A stretch of DNA of 64,000 bases from CAVQWT01 sp963810815 (GTDB lineage Bacteria > Pseudomonadota > Gammaproteobacteria > Burkholderiales > Casimicrobiaceae): the NCBI GenBank assembly GCA_963810815.1, contig CAWEPB010000014.1, forward strand, positions 105,022 through 169,021, in the 5' to 3' direction. Both the position numbers and the translations under genes were made by a program. Positions 24,012 to 32,137 of this stretch are shown piece by piece (the first letter of the stretch is position 1; every line of letters starts with the position of its first letter). The notes under the pieces are model-generated. The model was given only the letters and a program-made list of their open reading frames with translations. It did not search any database and was not told the DNA's origin.

Positions 24012-25307
24012 ATGACCAAGTCCCGCCAGCTCGGCCTCACGCTCGTCGCGGCTGCCCTCGTCGCCCTGTACGGCTGCGGCAAGGAAGAGCCCAAGAAGGC
24101 CGAGGCCCCCAAGGCCGCCGCGCCCGTCGAAGAGGTCGTCGTCGTCAAGATCGGCCACGCCGGCCCGCTGACGGGCGGCATCGCGCACCTCGGCAAGGAC
24201 GACGAGAACGGCGCGCGCCTGGCCGTCGAGGAAGCCACCGCCCGCAAGCTGAAGATCGGCGGCAAGCTGGTGAAGTTCGAGCTGATGAGCGAGGACGACC
24301 AGGCCGACCCGAAGCTCGGCCCGACGATCGCGCAGAAGTTCGCCGACGCGAAGGTCGCGGGCGTCGCGGGTCACCTGAACTCGGGCGTCACGATCCCGGC
24401 CTCGGCGGTCTACCACCAGGCCGGCATCCCGATGATCTCCGGCTCGGCCACGAACCCGAAGCTGACCGAGCAGGGCTTCAAGAACATCTTCCGCACCGTC
24501 GGCCGCGACGACCAGCAGGGTCCGGCGGTCGCGCAATACCTCGCCGCGCAGAAGATCAAGAAGGTCGCGATCGCCGACGACGCGACCGCGTACGGCGAAG
24601 GCCTCGCGAACGAAGTCGAGAAGACGCTCAAGGCGGCCGGGGTCCAGGTCGTCGCCCGCGAGAAGACCAACGACAAGGCGACCGACTTCAAGGCGATCCT
24701 CACCAAGATCAAGGGCAAGAACCCGGATGCCGTGTTCTACGGCGGCATGGACGCGACCGGCGGCCCGATGATCAAGCAGGCCCGCGAGCTCGGCATGAAG
24801 GCGATGTTCAGCTTCGGCGACGGCGCCTGCACCGACGAGATGGCGAAGCTCGCCGGCGCCGCTGCGGAAGGCCTGATCTGCTCGCAGGCCGGCCTCCCCG
24901 CCTCGGCCGCCAGCAAGCAGTTCAACGACGCGTTCAAGGCGAAGTACGGCGACGTCAAGCAGTACGCGCCGTTCTTCTACGACGCGGTCGGCCTGATGAT
25001 CGCGGCGATGCAGAAGGCGGACTCGACCGACCCGGCCAAGTACCTGCCCGAGCTGCAGAAGATCAGCTACAACGGCGCCACGGGCAAGATCGAGTTCGAC
25101 GAGAAGGGCGACCGCAAGAACGCCGAAATCACGATCTTCACGCTGAAGGGCGGCAAGGTCGAGCCGATCGCGGTCGTGCAGGCCGGCAAGAGCGTCCCGT
25201 TCGAGGAGTTCCTGAAGGCGGCCGCGGCAGCGGCCCCGGCGGCCGCGCCGGCGACACCGGCTCCGGCTCCGGCCCCCGCGGCCCCGGCCCCGGCGCCGAA
25301 GCAGTAA
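24012..25307 (+). CDS. livK: Branched-chain amino-acid ABC transporter, substrate-binding lipoprotein
   Basis: A 431-residue periplasmic binding protein of the Leu/Ile/Val type. The signal peptide ends in a lipobox (LYGC, C22), so it is probably lipid-anchored. The Peripla_BP_6 fold starts at KIGHAGPLTGGIAHLGKDDE and shows HLNSGVTIPASAVYHQAGIP and KNIFRTVGRDDQQGPA. The last 35 residues or so are an Ala/Pro-rich tail beyond the folded domain, which is unusual. The protein is rich in AAG lysine codons. GGAGG lies 5-10 nt before the ATG. A strong terminator follows, so livHMGF expression may depend on read-through or a second promoter. Confidence 0.93.
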   Translation: MTKSRQLGLTLVAAALVALYGCGKEEPKKAEAPKAAAPVEEVVVVKIGHAGPLTGGIAHLGKDDENGARLAVEEATARKLKIGGKLVKFELMSEDDQADPKLGPTIAQKFADAKVAGVAGHLNSGVTIPASAVYHQAGIPMISGSATNPKLTEQGFKNIFRTVGRDDQQGPAVAQYLAAQKIKKVAIADDATAYGEGLANEVEKTLKAAGVQVVAREKTNDKATDFKAILTKIKGKNPDAVFYGGMDATGGPMIKQARELGMKAMFSFGDGACTDEMAKLAGAAAEGLICSQAGLPASAASKQFNDAFKAKYGDVKQYAPFFYDAVGLMIAAMQKADSTDPAKYLPELQKISYNGATGKIEFDEKGDRKNAEITIFTLKGGKVEPIAVVQAGKSVPFEEFLKAAAAAAPAAAPATPAPAPAPAAPAPAPKQ

Positions 25308-25326
25308 TCGGCAGTCGCACCGCGCA

Positions 25327-25358
25327 AACGGCGCCCTTTCGGGGGCGCCGTTTTTTTT
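25327..25358 (+). terminator. Rho-independent terminator after livK
   Basis: ACGGCGCCC (25328-25336) pairs with GGGCGCCGT (25343-25351) around a 6-nt loop and is followed by eight T residues (25351-25358). It would set high livK expression apart from the permease genes. Confidence 0.9.
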
Positions 25359-25510
25359 CGCCCGCCGGCTCCGAGGCGACGGGGATTGCCGCGGCGCGCC
25401 TTCACCCGCACAATCGCCGGCGCGGGCCCGCCACTCGCCGGCCCCAGGTCACCCCCCCGCTCCGACCGAGCCCCGACGCACCAACGTACCGACGCCGCAA
25501 GGACCCCCGC

Positions 25511-26509
25511 GTGGACATCTTCCTGCAGCAGCTGATCAACGGCCTGACGCTCGGCAGCGTCTATGCCGTGGTCGCGCTGGGCTACACGATGGTCTACGGG
25601 ATCGTCCAGCTCATCAACTTCGCCCACGGCGAGGTCGTCATGATCGGCGCGATGGTCGCATTCTCGGTCATCACCGCGCTGGCCGGGTCCGGCCTGCCGC
25701 CGGTGCTGATCGTCGCCGCCGGCGTGCTGGTCGCCGTGCCCGTGTGCATGGCCGTCGGCTACACGCTCGAGCGCGTCGCCTACCGGCCGCTGCGCCGCGC
25801 GCCGCGCCTCGCCCCGCTGATCACCGCCATCGGCCTGTCGATCATCCTCCAGCACCTGGCGATGGTGATCTGGAGCCGCAACCCGATCGCGTTCCCGCAG
25901 ATCGTCACCGTCACCCCGTACTACCTGACCGACACGCCCAACGGCGCGACGATCACCAACGTCCAGGTCGTGATCATCGTCGCGTCGGTGATGATGATGG
26001 GCGGACTGCTGGCGCTGGTGTACCGGACCAAGCTCGGCATCGCGATGCGCGCGACGTCGCAGAATCAGCAGATCGCGGGCCTCATGGGGATCGACATCAA
26101 CCGCGTCATCGCGCTGACGTTCGTGATCGGCGCGGCGCTGGGCGCGATGGCAGGGGTGATGGTCGGGACCTACTACGGCATCGCGCAGTACCAGATGGGG
26201 TTCCTGCTGGGGCTGAAGGCGTTCTCCGCCGCAGTGCTGGGCGGCATCGGCAATCTCGCGGGCGCGATGCTCGGCGGCCTGCTGCTCGGCGTGATCGAGG
26301 CGCTGGGCGCGGGCTACGTCGGCGACATCACCAACCTCTGCCACATGTCCGGCTGGTTCGACAGCCTGGCCGAGCGCTGCGTCGCCAATCCCAACATGCC
26401 GCTGTTCGGGTCGAACTACCAGGACGTCTTCGCCTTCCTGGTCCTGATCCTGGTGCTGGTGTTCCGGCCGTCCGGGCTGCTGGGCGAACGCGTCGCCGAC
26501 CGCGCCTGA
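25511..26509 (+). CDS. livH: Branched-chain amino-acid ABC transporter permease LivH
   Basis: A 332-residue inner-membrane permease with about eight hydrophobic segments. It begins with the family-typical FLQQLINGLTLGSVYAVVAL and contains GLMGIDINRVIALTFVIGAA, the EAA-like coupling loop to the ATPases. The start is GTG at 25511. A short loop insertion near residues 270-300 (NLCHMSGWFDSLAERCVANP) is less conserved. It is followed 12 nt later by livM. Confidence 0.95.
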   Translation: MDIFLQQLINGLTLGSVYAVVALGYTMVYGIVQLINFAHGEVVMIGAMVAFSVITALAGSGLPPVLIVAAGVLVAVPVCMAVGYTLERVAYRPLRRAPRLAPLITAIGLSIILQHLAMVIWSRNPIAFPQIVTVTPYYLTDTPNGATITNVQVVIIVASVMMMGGLLALVYRTKLGIAMRATSQNQQIAGLMGIDINRVIALTFVIGAALGAMAGVMVGTYYGIAQYQMGFLLGLKAFSAAVLGGIGNLAGAMLGGLLLGVIEALGAGYVGDITNLCHMSGWFDSLAERCVANPNMPLFGSNYQDVFAFLVLILVLVFRPSGLLGERVADRA

Positions 26510-26521
26510 ACGGAGCCGGAC

Positions 26522-27598
26522 GTGCAGGCACTCGTCGACCTCAGGAAGCACCCCGCGGCCACCTGGATCGGCTTCGCGCTGGTCGGCATCGCGCTCCTCG
26601 CGCTCCCGTTCGCGCTGGCGCAGGTCGGCACGGCGTGGGTGCGCATCACCAATCTCGCGATCCTGTTCGTGCTGCTGTCGCTGGGACTGAACATCGTCGT
26701 CGGCTTCGCCGGGCTGCTCGATCTCGGGTACATCGCGTTCTACGCCGTCGGCGCCTACACCTACGCGCTGCTGGCGAGTCCGCACTTCAACATCCACCTG
26801 CCGTTCTGGATCATCCTGCCCATCGGCGCCGCGATCGCCTGCCTGTTCGGCGTGCTGCTGGGCACCCCGACACTCAAGCTGCGCGGCGACTACCTCGCCA
26901 TCGTCACGCTCGGCTTCGGCGAGATCGTCCGGATCTTCTTCAACAACCTGTCGCAGCCGTTCAACCTGACCAACGGCCCGCAGGGCATCACGCTGATCGA
27001 CCCGTTCCACATCGGCGATTTCAGCTTCGCGAAGACCGACGTCGTTCTCGGCCTGTCGTTCAGCGGGCCGATCAAGTACTACTACCTGCTCACGCTGGTG
27101 CTGCTGGTCGTCATCGTCATCAACCTGCGGCTGCAGGACTCGCGGCTGGGCCGCGCGTGGGAGGCGATCCGCGAGGACGAAATCGCCGCGCGCGCGATGG
27201 GCATCAACACCACCCGGATCAAGCTCATGGCGTTCGCGATGGGCGCGTCGTTCGGCGGCATCGCCGGCGGCATGTTCAGCGCGATGCAGGGCTTCATCAG
27301 TCCGGAGAGCTTCATACTCGTCGAGTCGGTGATGGTCCTGTCCATGGTGGTGCTCGGCGGCATGGGCAACATCTGGGGCGTGATCGTCGGCGCGCTGCTG
27401 CTCTCGTTCGTGCCCGAGGTCCTGCGCTACACGGTCGAGCCCGCGCAGAAGGCGCTGTTCGGCCGGATGCTCATCGAGCCCGAAGTGATCCGGATGCTGT
27501 TGTTCGGGCTCGCGCTGGTCCTGATGATGCTGTTCCGCCCCGCCGGCCTGCTGCCGTCGGCGCTGCGCAAGCGCGAGCTGGAGGTCAAGCGCACATGA
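26522..27598 (+). CDS. livM: Branched-chain amino-acid ABC transporter permease LivM
   Basis: A 358-residue inner-membrane permease and partner of LivH. It has multiple membrane helices and the signatures GLNIVVGFAGLLDLGYIAFY and GRAWEAIREDEIAARAMGIN, the cytoplasmic coupling loop. It starts with GTG at 26522. Its stop overlaps the livG ATG by 4 nt (ATGA), which points to coupled translation. Confidence 0.95.
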   Translation: MQALVDLRKHPAATWIGFALVGIALLALPFALAQVGTAWVRITNLAILFVLLSLGLNIVVGFAGLLDLGYIAFYAVGAYTYALLASPHFNIHLPFWIILPIGAAIACLFGVLLGTPTLKLRGDYLAIVTLGFGEIVRIFFNNLSQPFNLTNGPQGITLIDPFHIGDFSFAKTDVVLGLSFSGPIKYYYLLTLVLLVVIVINLRLQDSRLGRAWEAIREDEIAARAMGINTTRIKLMAFAMGASFGGIAGGMFSAMQGFISPESFILVESVMVLSMVVLGGMGNIWGVIVGALLLSFVPEVLRYTVEPAQKALFGRMLIEPEVIRMLLFGLALVLMMLFRPAGLLPSALRKRELEVKRT

Positions 27599-28488
27599 GC
27601 CCGACGGGCCGCCCCGAGGGCGAATACCGGAGTGCGCAGCACGAAGGTAATCCAGTGCGCGCCGCCCCCGACGTCGACGCCGCCGCGCCGGCCGGAAGCC
27701 CTCATCTCGCGCTGCTCAGGGCGAATGGCGTCGGCAAGAGCTTCGGCGGCGTGCAGGCGCTTGCCGACGTCAGCTTCACCATCAACCACGGCGAGATCTA
27801 CGGCCTGATCGGCCCCAACGGCGCGGGCAAGACCAGCCTGTTCAACGTGCTGACCGGCATCTACACGCCGGACCGCGGCGAGTTCATCTTCGAGGGCCTG
27901 CCGCTGACCGGCCTGAAGCCGCACGAGGTTGCCGCGCGCGGCATCGCGCGCACCTTCCAGAACATCCGGCTGTTCGGCAACCTGTCGGCGCTGGAGAACG
28001 TGATGATCGGCCGCCACGTCCGCACCCAGGCCGGCGTCTGGGGCGCGATCTTCCGCGACGCGCGGACGCGCGCCGAGGAACGGGCGATCGAGGCTCGTGC
28101 GTACGAACTGCTCGAGTACGTGGGCATCGCCAGGCGCGCCGACGACCAGGCGAGGCACCTTCCCTACGGCGACCAGCGCCGGCTCGAGATCGCGCGCGCG
28201 CTGGCCACCGAGCCGGAGCTGCTGGCGCTCGACGAGCCGGCGGCGGGCATGAACGCCACCGAAACGGCTTCGCTCAGGAGCCTGCTCGAGGGTATCCGCC
28301 ACGACGGCACGACGATCCTGCTGATCGAGCACGACATGAAGCTGGTGATGAGCGTCTGCGATCGTGTGCTCGTCCTCGACTACGGCAAGAAGATCGCCGA
28401 AGGGCCGGCCGCCGAAGTGCAGCAGGACCCGGCGGTGATCGCGGCTTACCTCGGCGGCGAAGTCTCGCTGAACCTGAAGGGCGCGTGA
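27595..28488 (+). CDS. livG: Branched-chain amino-acid ABC transporter ATPase LivG
   Basis: A 297-residue cytoplasmic ATPase. Walker A is GPNGAGKTS (73-81), the Q-loop lies in ARTFQNIRLF, the signature region is LPYGDQRRLEIARAL (a LivG-type variant of LSGGQ), Walker B is LLALDEPAAGMN and the H-loop is IEHDM. Compared with the family there is an extra polar N-terminal segment of about 35 residues when read from the ATG that overlaps livM. A GTG at 27655 preceded by GAAGG is a plausible alternative start and would shorten the protein by 20 residues. Confidence 0.94.
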   Translation: MSPTGRPEGEYRSAQHEGNPVRAAPDVDAAAPAGSPHLALLRANGVGKSFGGVQALADVSFTINHGEIYGLIGPNGAGKTSLFNVLTGIYTPDRGEFIFEGLPLTGLKPHEVAARGIARTFQNIRLFGNLSALENVMIGRHVRTQAGVWGAIFRDARTRAEERAIEARAYELLEYVGIARRADDQARHLPYGDQRRLEIARALATEPELLALDEPAAGMNATETASLRSLLEGIRHDGTTILLIEHDMKLVMSVCDRVLVLDYGKKIAEGPAAEVQQDPAVIAAYLGGEVSLNLKGA

Positions 28489-29225
28489 CGATGGCCGACG
28501 TCAAGCCGACCCCGCTGCTGGAGCTTGCGAAGCTCGCCGTGTCCTACGGCGGCATCCACGCAGTCAAGGGCATCGATCTCCACGTCGACCCGGGCGAGCT
28601 GGTGTGCCTGATCGGCGCGAACGGCGCCGGCAAGACGACGACGCTGAAGGGCATCTGCGGCCTGCAACCGGTGAAAAGCGGCTCGATCCGCTACGCCGGC
28701 GAGGACATCGTCGGGCGGCCGGCGTTCGAGCTGGTGCGCCGCGGCCTCGCGATGGTGCCCGAGGGTCGCGGTGTGTTCGGCGCGCTGACGATCGAGGAAA
28801 ACCTGGCGATGGGCGCGTACATCCGCAGCGACCGCGGCGGGATCGCCGCCGACATCGAGCGCGTGTACCAGCTCTTTCCCCGGCTGAAGGAGCGCCGCCG
28901 CCAGACCGCCGGCACGCTTTCGGGCGGCGAGCAGCAGATGCTGGCGATGGGACGCGCGATGATGTCGCGGCCGAAGCTGCTGTTGCTCGACGAACCGTCG
29001 ATGGGCCTGGCCCCGCTGATGGTGCAGAAGGTGTTCGAGACCGTCATGATGATCTCCGCCGAGGGCACGACGATCCTGCTGATCGAGCAGAACGCGAAGC
29101 TGGCGCTGGAGGTGTCGAACCGCGGGTACGTGATGGAGTCGGGCGAGATCACGCTGTCGGGGGACGCGAAGCAGCTGCTGCACGATCCGGCGGTGCGCGC
29201 GGCGTACCTCGGCGAAGCGGCCTGA
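28485..29225 (+). CDS. livF: Branched-chain amino-acid ABC transporter ATPase LivF
   Basis: A 246-residue cytoplasmic ATPase and the second nucleotide-binding subunit. It shows Walker A GANGAGKTT, signature LSGGEQQMLAMGRAM, Walker B LLLLDEPSMGLAP and H-loop IEQNA. A GTG at 28485 overlaps the livG stop (GTGA), and an ATG two codons later (28491) is an equally good start. It is the last gene of the liv cluster, followed by a large inverted repeat at 29282-29353. Confidence 0.95.
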   Translation: MTMADVKPTPLLELAKLAVSYGGIHAVKGIDLHVDPGELVCLIGANGAGKTTTLKGICGLQPVKSGSIRYAGEDIVGRPAFELVRRGLAMVPEGRGVFGALTIEENLAMGAYIRSDRGGIAADIERVYQLFPRLKERRRQTAGTLSGGEQQMLAMGRAMMSRPKLLLLDEPSMGLAPLMVQKVFETVMMISAEGTTILLIEQNAKLALEVSNRGYVMESGEITLSGDAKQLLHDPAVRAAYLGEAA

Positions 29226-29281
29226 TGCGCGGAAGCGCAGATGTCCTTCGTCGTTGGCGCGCGGCAGTGTGCCATCCGTAG

Positions 29282-29353
29282 GGCGAGAGAGCGCCGCTTG
29301 CTCCGCTTCGTCGATACCCCACTCCTCAGCAGCGCAAGCGGCGCTCTCTCGCC
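29282..29353. repeat. Perfect 19-bp inverted repeat with 34-nt loop
   Basis: GGCGAGAGAGCGCCGCTTG (29282-29300) is exactly mirrored at 29335-29353. It lies in the gap between livF and the next membrane-protein gene. There is no T-run, so it is not a standard intrinsic terminator. A REP-like palindromic element or an mRNA-end stabiliser is possible. Confidence 0.85.
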
Positions 29354-29380
29354 AGCGTCGTGCCGTGCGGACGACTGCTG

Positions 29381-30106
29381 ATGCAGGACGCGATCGAGCC
29401 CCCGCCGATGCACCTGCACGCCCGCGCGGTGCCCTGGCGGCACGCGCTGGCCTGGTACGAGGACGGCCTCGCGCTCTGGCGCCGCGCGCCCGCGGTCTGG
29501 ATCGTGCTGACGGTGCTGCTGGTCGCCGTCGAGTTCTCGTTCGCGCTGCTGCCGGAGCCGTGGACGCTGATCGGCGTGGCCGTCACGCCGCTGGTGGGGG
29601 GCGGACTGGTGTACGCGGCGGCGGCGATCGACCGGGGAACGCGCCCCTCGCCGGCGCTCGCGTTCCGTGCGTTCCGCGCCAGCGCCGGTGCCGTCATCGC
29701 GGTCGTGGCCGCGAACGCACTGTCGTGGCTGCTCTCTTCGCTCGCCCTGTGGTGGCTCACCGGCGAACCGCCGCTGGGCGGCTCGCGCGCCGGCGCGGCG
29801 ACCGTCGCCGAGGCGCTGGCGGCGATGGTGCTGTCGGTCCTGGCGACGCTGCCGTTCGCGTTCGTGCCGTACCACGCGCTGCTGGAGGGCGCCGGACCCG
29901 GCGCGGCGCTGCGCGCGAGCTGGCAGGCGTTCGTGCTGAACCCGCTGCCGCTGGCGGTGTTCACCGCCGCGGCGATGGTACTGCTGGCGCTCGGGATGCT
30001 GACGTTCCTGCTCGGGCTCGCGTTCGCGCTGCCGGCGATCGCGGCGGCAAGCTACCTCGCATGGAAGGACATCTTCGGCGTCGGCGCGGCGCCGCCGCTG
30101 CCCTGA
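29381..30106 (+). CDS. BPSS1780-like integral membrane protein
   Basis: About 241 residues with five or six hydrophobic segments (for example WIVLTVLLVAVEFSFALL, LIGVAVTPLVGGGLVYAAAA, AVFTAAAMVLLALGMLTFLL) and a short cytoplasmic C-terminus ending ASYLAWKDIFG, the pattern of the BPSS1780 family found mainly in beta-proteobacteria. The function of that family is not established. I took the ATG at 29381; a GTG at 29360 would extend into the inverted repeat flank, and an ATG at 29408 is also possible. It stands alone and converges on acyP. Confidence 0.72.
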   Translation: MQDAIEPPPMHLHARAVPWRHALAWYEDGLALWRRAPAVWIVLTVLLVAVEFSFALLPEPWTLIGVAVTPLVGGGLVYAAAAIDRGTRPSPALAFRAFRASAGAVIAVVAANALSWLLSSLALWWLTGEPPLGGSRAGAATVAEALAAMVLSVLATLPFAFVPYHALLEGAGPGAALRASWQAFVLNPLPLAVFTAAAMVLLALGMLTFLLGLAFALPAIAAASYLAWKDIFGVGAAPPLP

Positions 30107-30138
30107 CGGGGGGCCGCGGCAAGGCTTCCAGCACCAGA

Positions 30139-30462
30139 TCAGGACGTCGGACGGCGCTCGAACGTGGAGAGCGCGGTGTCGACGTCGACCGGCACCGCGT
30201 CGACGCCGTCGACGCGCGCGAGCGGCGGACCGCGGTGCGCCCAGGCCAGCGTCGCGTCGACCGCCGCGGCCGGACCCTGCACCAGCGCTTCCACGCCGCC
30301 GTCGCGGCGGTTGCGGACCCAGCCGGCGGCACCGGCGGCGCGCGCGATGGCCACCATCGACTCGCGAAAGCCGACGCCCTGGACCCTTCCTCGAATCGAC
30401 AGCAGGACCGCGACCACCGCTTCGCCCGGTGCGACGGTGGCTGGACGATCGGTGCCGGCCAT
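30139..30462 (-). CDS. acyP: Acylphosphatase
   Basis: A small cytoplasmic enzyme that hydrolyses acyl phosphates. In 107 residues the signature LLSIRGRVQGVGFRESM carries the catalytic arginine, and the catalytic asparagine lies in GWVRNRRDGGVEALVQG. An N-terminal segment of about 18 residues (MAGTDRPATVAPGEAVVA) precedes the fold, so it is slightly longer than the usual 90. It follows the nudix gene by 29 nt at the end of a long minus-strand gene run. Confidence 0.92.
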   Translation of the reverse strand: MAGTDRPATVAPGEAVVAVLLSIRGRVQGVGFRESMVAIARAAGAAGWVRNRRDGGVEALVQGPAAAVDATLAWAHRGPPLARVDGVDAVPVDVDTALSTFERRPTS

Positions 30463-30491
30463 GTGCGGGCTCCAGGCGCCGCCCGCGGCGG

Positions 30492-31088
30492 TCAGGCCAG
30501 GCCCCGCCGCCGGCGCCACGCGAACAGCGCGGCGACGGTCTTGGCGTCGGTGACCTCGCCGCGGTCGTAGGCGGCGAGCAATTCCGCCTCGGTCAGCGCG
30601 ACGATCTCCAGGAATTCCCCGTGGTCGAGCTTCGCGCCGACGTGCACGAGGCCCTCGGCGAGCCACAGTTCGATGCGCTCGGTCGAGTAGGAAATCACCG
30701 GGTGGATGACCCCGAGATGTGTCCAGGTCCGCGCCGTGTAGCCCGCTTCCTCGACCAGCTCGCGCCGGGCCGTGTCGAGCGGAAGTTCGCCGTGGTCGAG
30801 CTTGCCGGCGGGGAATTCGAGGAACACGCGGTCGAGCGGGTAGCGGAACTGCCGCTCGACGACGAGCCGGCCGTCGTCGTGCACCGGCAGGATCAGCACC
30901 GCACCGGGATGGGCGATGTACTCGCGCGTCGCGGTGCCCCCGTCGGGCAGCCGCACGGTGTCGCGGCGGGCGTGCAGCAGCCGGCCGTCGAACACGCGCT
31001 CGCCGTCGATGCGCGCCTCGACCAGCCGCTCGTCGCCGGGGTGTCGCTCCGACGGTGGTCGCGGATCGTCGGCGGTGGCCGCGGACAT
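30492..31088 (-). CDS. NUDIX hydrolase, ADP-ribose pyrophosphatase-like
   Basis: A 198-residue NUDIX enzyme. The full Nudix box is present (G-x5-E-x7-REL-x-EE-x-GY, in GKLDHGELPLDTARRELVEE AGY). The N-terminal strand-swapping region (RIDGERVFDGRLLHARRDTV and EYIAHPGAVLILPV) is that of NudF-type ADP-ribose pyrophosphatases, so turnover of ADP-ribose or a nucleotide sugar is likely; the substrate is inferred from family. It lies 10 nt after hemF. Confidence 0.88.
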   Translation of the reverse strand: MSAATADDPRPPSERHPGDERLVEARIDGERVFDGRLLHARRDTVRLPDGGTATREYIAHPGAVLILPVHDDGRLVVERQFRYPLDRVFLEFPAGKLDHGELPLDTARRELVEEAGYTARTWTHLGVIHPVISYSTERIELWLAEGLVHVGAKLDHGEFLEIVALTEAELLAAYDRGEVTDAKTVAALFAWRRRRGLA

Positions 31089-31098
31089 CGCGCGCCGG

Positions 31099-32028
31099 TC
31101 AGGGGGCGGGCGTCGCGACCGGCTCGGCCAGCCAGTCGCGCCCGATCAGGAAGTCGGTGTACAGCAGCGCCTCGGGCGTGCCAGGCTCGGGCTTCCAGTC
31201 GTAGCGCCACTTCACCAGCGGCGGCAACGACATCAGGATCGCCTCGGTGCGGCCGTTGCTCTGCAGGCCGAACAGCGTGCCGCGGTCCCAGACCAGGTTG
31301 AACTCGACGTAGCGGCCGCGACGGTAGGCCTGGAAGTCCCGCTCACGCTCGCCATACGGGTGGTCGCGCCGGCGCTCGAGGATCGGCGCGTACGCCGGCA
31401 GGAAGTGATCGCCGACGCTTCCGGTCAGCGCGAAGCAGCGGTCGAAGCCGCCCTCCGACAGGTCGTCGAAGAAGATGCCGCCGACCCCGCGCGGTTCCTT
31501 CCGGTGCCTGAGATAGAAGTAGTCGTCGCACCAGCGCTTGTACTTCGCGTGCAGCTCCGGTCCGCCGAACGGCAGCAGCGCGTCGCGGCAGCTCCGGTGG
31601 AAATTGACGGCGTCCTCGACGAACGGGTAGTAGGGCGTCAGGTCCATGCCGCCGCCGAACCACCACGCGTCATCGCCGCCCTTCGCCGCGTGCGCGACGA
31701 ACATGCGCACGTTGAGGTGCACGGTCGGCGCGTACGGGTTGCGCGGATGCAGCACCAGCGACACGCCCATCGCGTCCCAGGGACGGCCGGCGAGTTCCGG
31801 CCGGTGCGCCGTCGCGGACGGCGGCAGCTTGGCGCCCTGGACGTGCGAGAAGTTGACGCCGCCGCGCTCGAGCACCGTGCCCTCCTCCAGCAGTCGCGAC
31901 ACGCCGCCGCCGCCTTCGGGCCGCGTCCACTCGTCGCGGCGGAACGGCTGGCCGTCGATGCGCTCGAGGTCGGCGACGATGCGCTGCTGCAGGTCGAGGA
32001 AGTAGTGGCGGACGGCGTCGACGTTCAT
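31099..32028 (-). CDS. hemF: Oxygen-dependent coproporphyrinogen III oxidase
   Basis: Oxidatively decarboxylates coproporphyrinogen III to protoporphyrinogen IX using oxygen, a late step of haem synthesis. It has 309 residues, close to the usual 300. Signature segments are GGGVSRLLEEGTVLERGGVN, HLNVRMFVAH, WWFGGGMDLTPYYPFVEDA and RGVGGIFFDDL. The ATG at 32028 gives the standard N-terminus. It implies aerobic or microaerobic haem synthesis. It sits 109 nt after purD. Confidence 0.97.
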   Translation of the reverse strand: MNVDAVRHYFLDLQQRIVADLERIDGQPFRRDEWTRPEGGGGVSRLLEEGTVLERGGVNFSHVQGAKLPPSATAHRPELAGRPWDAMGVSLVLHPRNPYAPTVHLNVRMFVAHAAKGGDDAWWFGGGMDLTPYYPFVEDAVNFHRSCRDALLPFGGPELHAKYKRWCDDYFYLRHRKEPRGVGGIFFDDLSEGGFDRCFALTGSVGDHFLPAYAPILERRRDHPYGERERDFQAYRRGRYVEFNLVWDRGTLFGLQSNGRTEAILMSLPPLVKWRYDWKPEPGTPEALLYTDFLIGRDWLAEPVATPAP

Positions 32029-32137
32029 CGTGGCGTTGGGGAGGTGGGGGCGCAAGCGGTTGGCGGGGAAGCCGGGACGACGGGCGCTGATCGGAGGGAT
32101 CGCCGGGTTCGCGGCCCGGGCATCGCCGGCTCGCGGA

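Noticed and set aside
29226..29380. Insertion-sequence remnant marked by the 19-bp inverted repeat
   Set aside because: No target-site duplication or transposase fragment; the 34-nt interior is too short for an IS.
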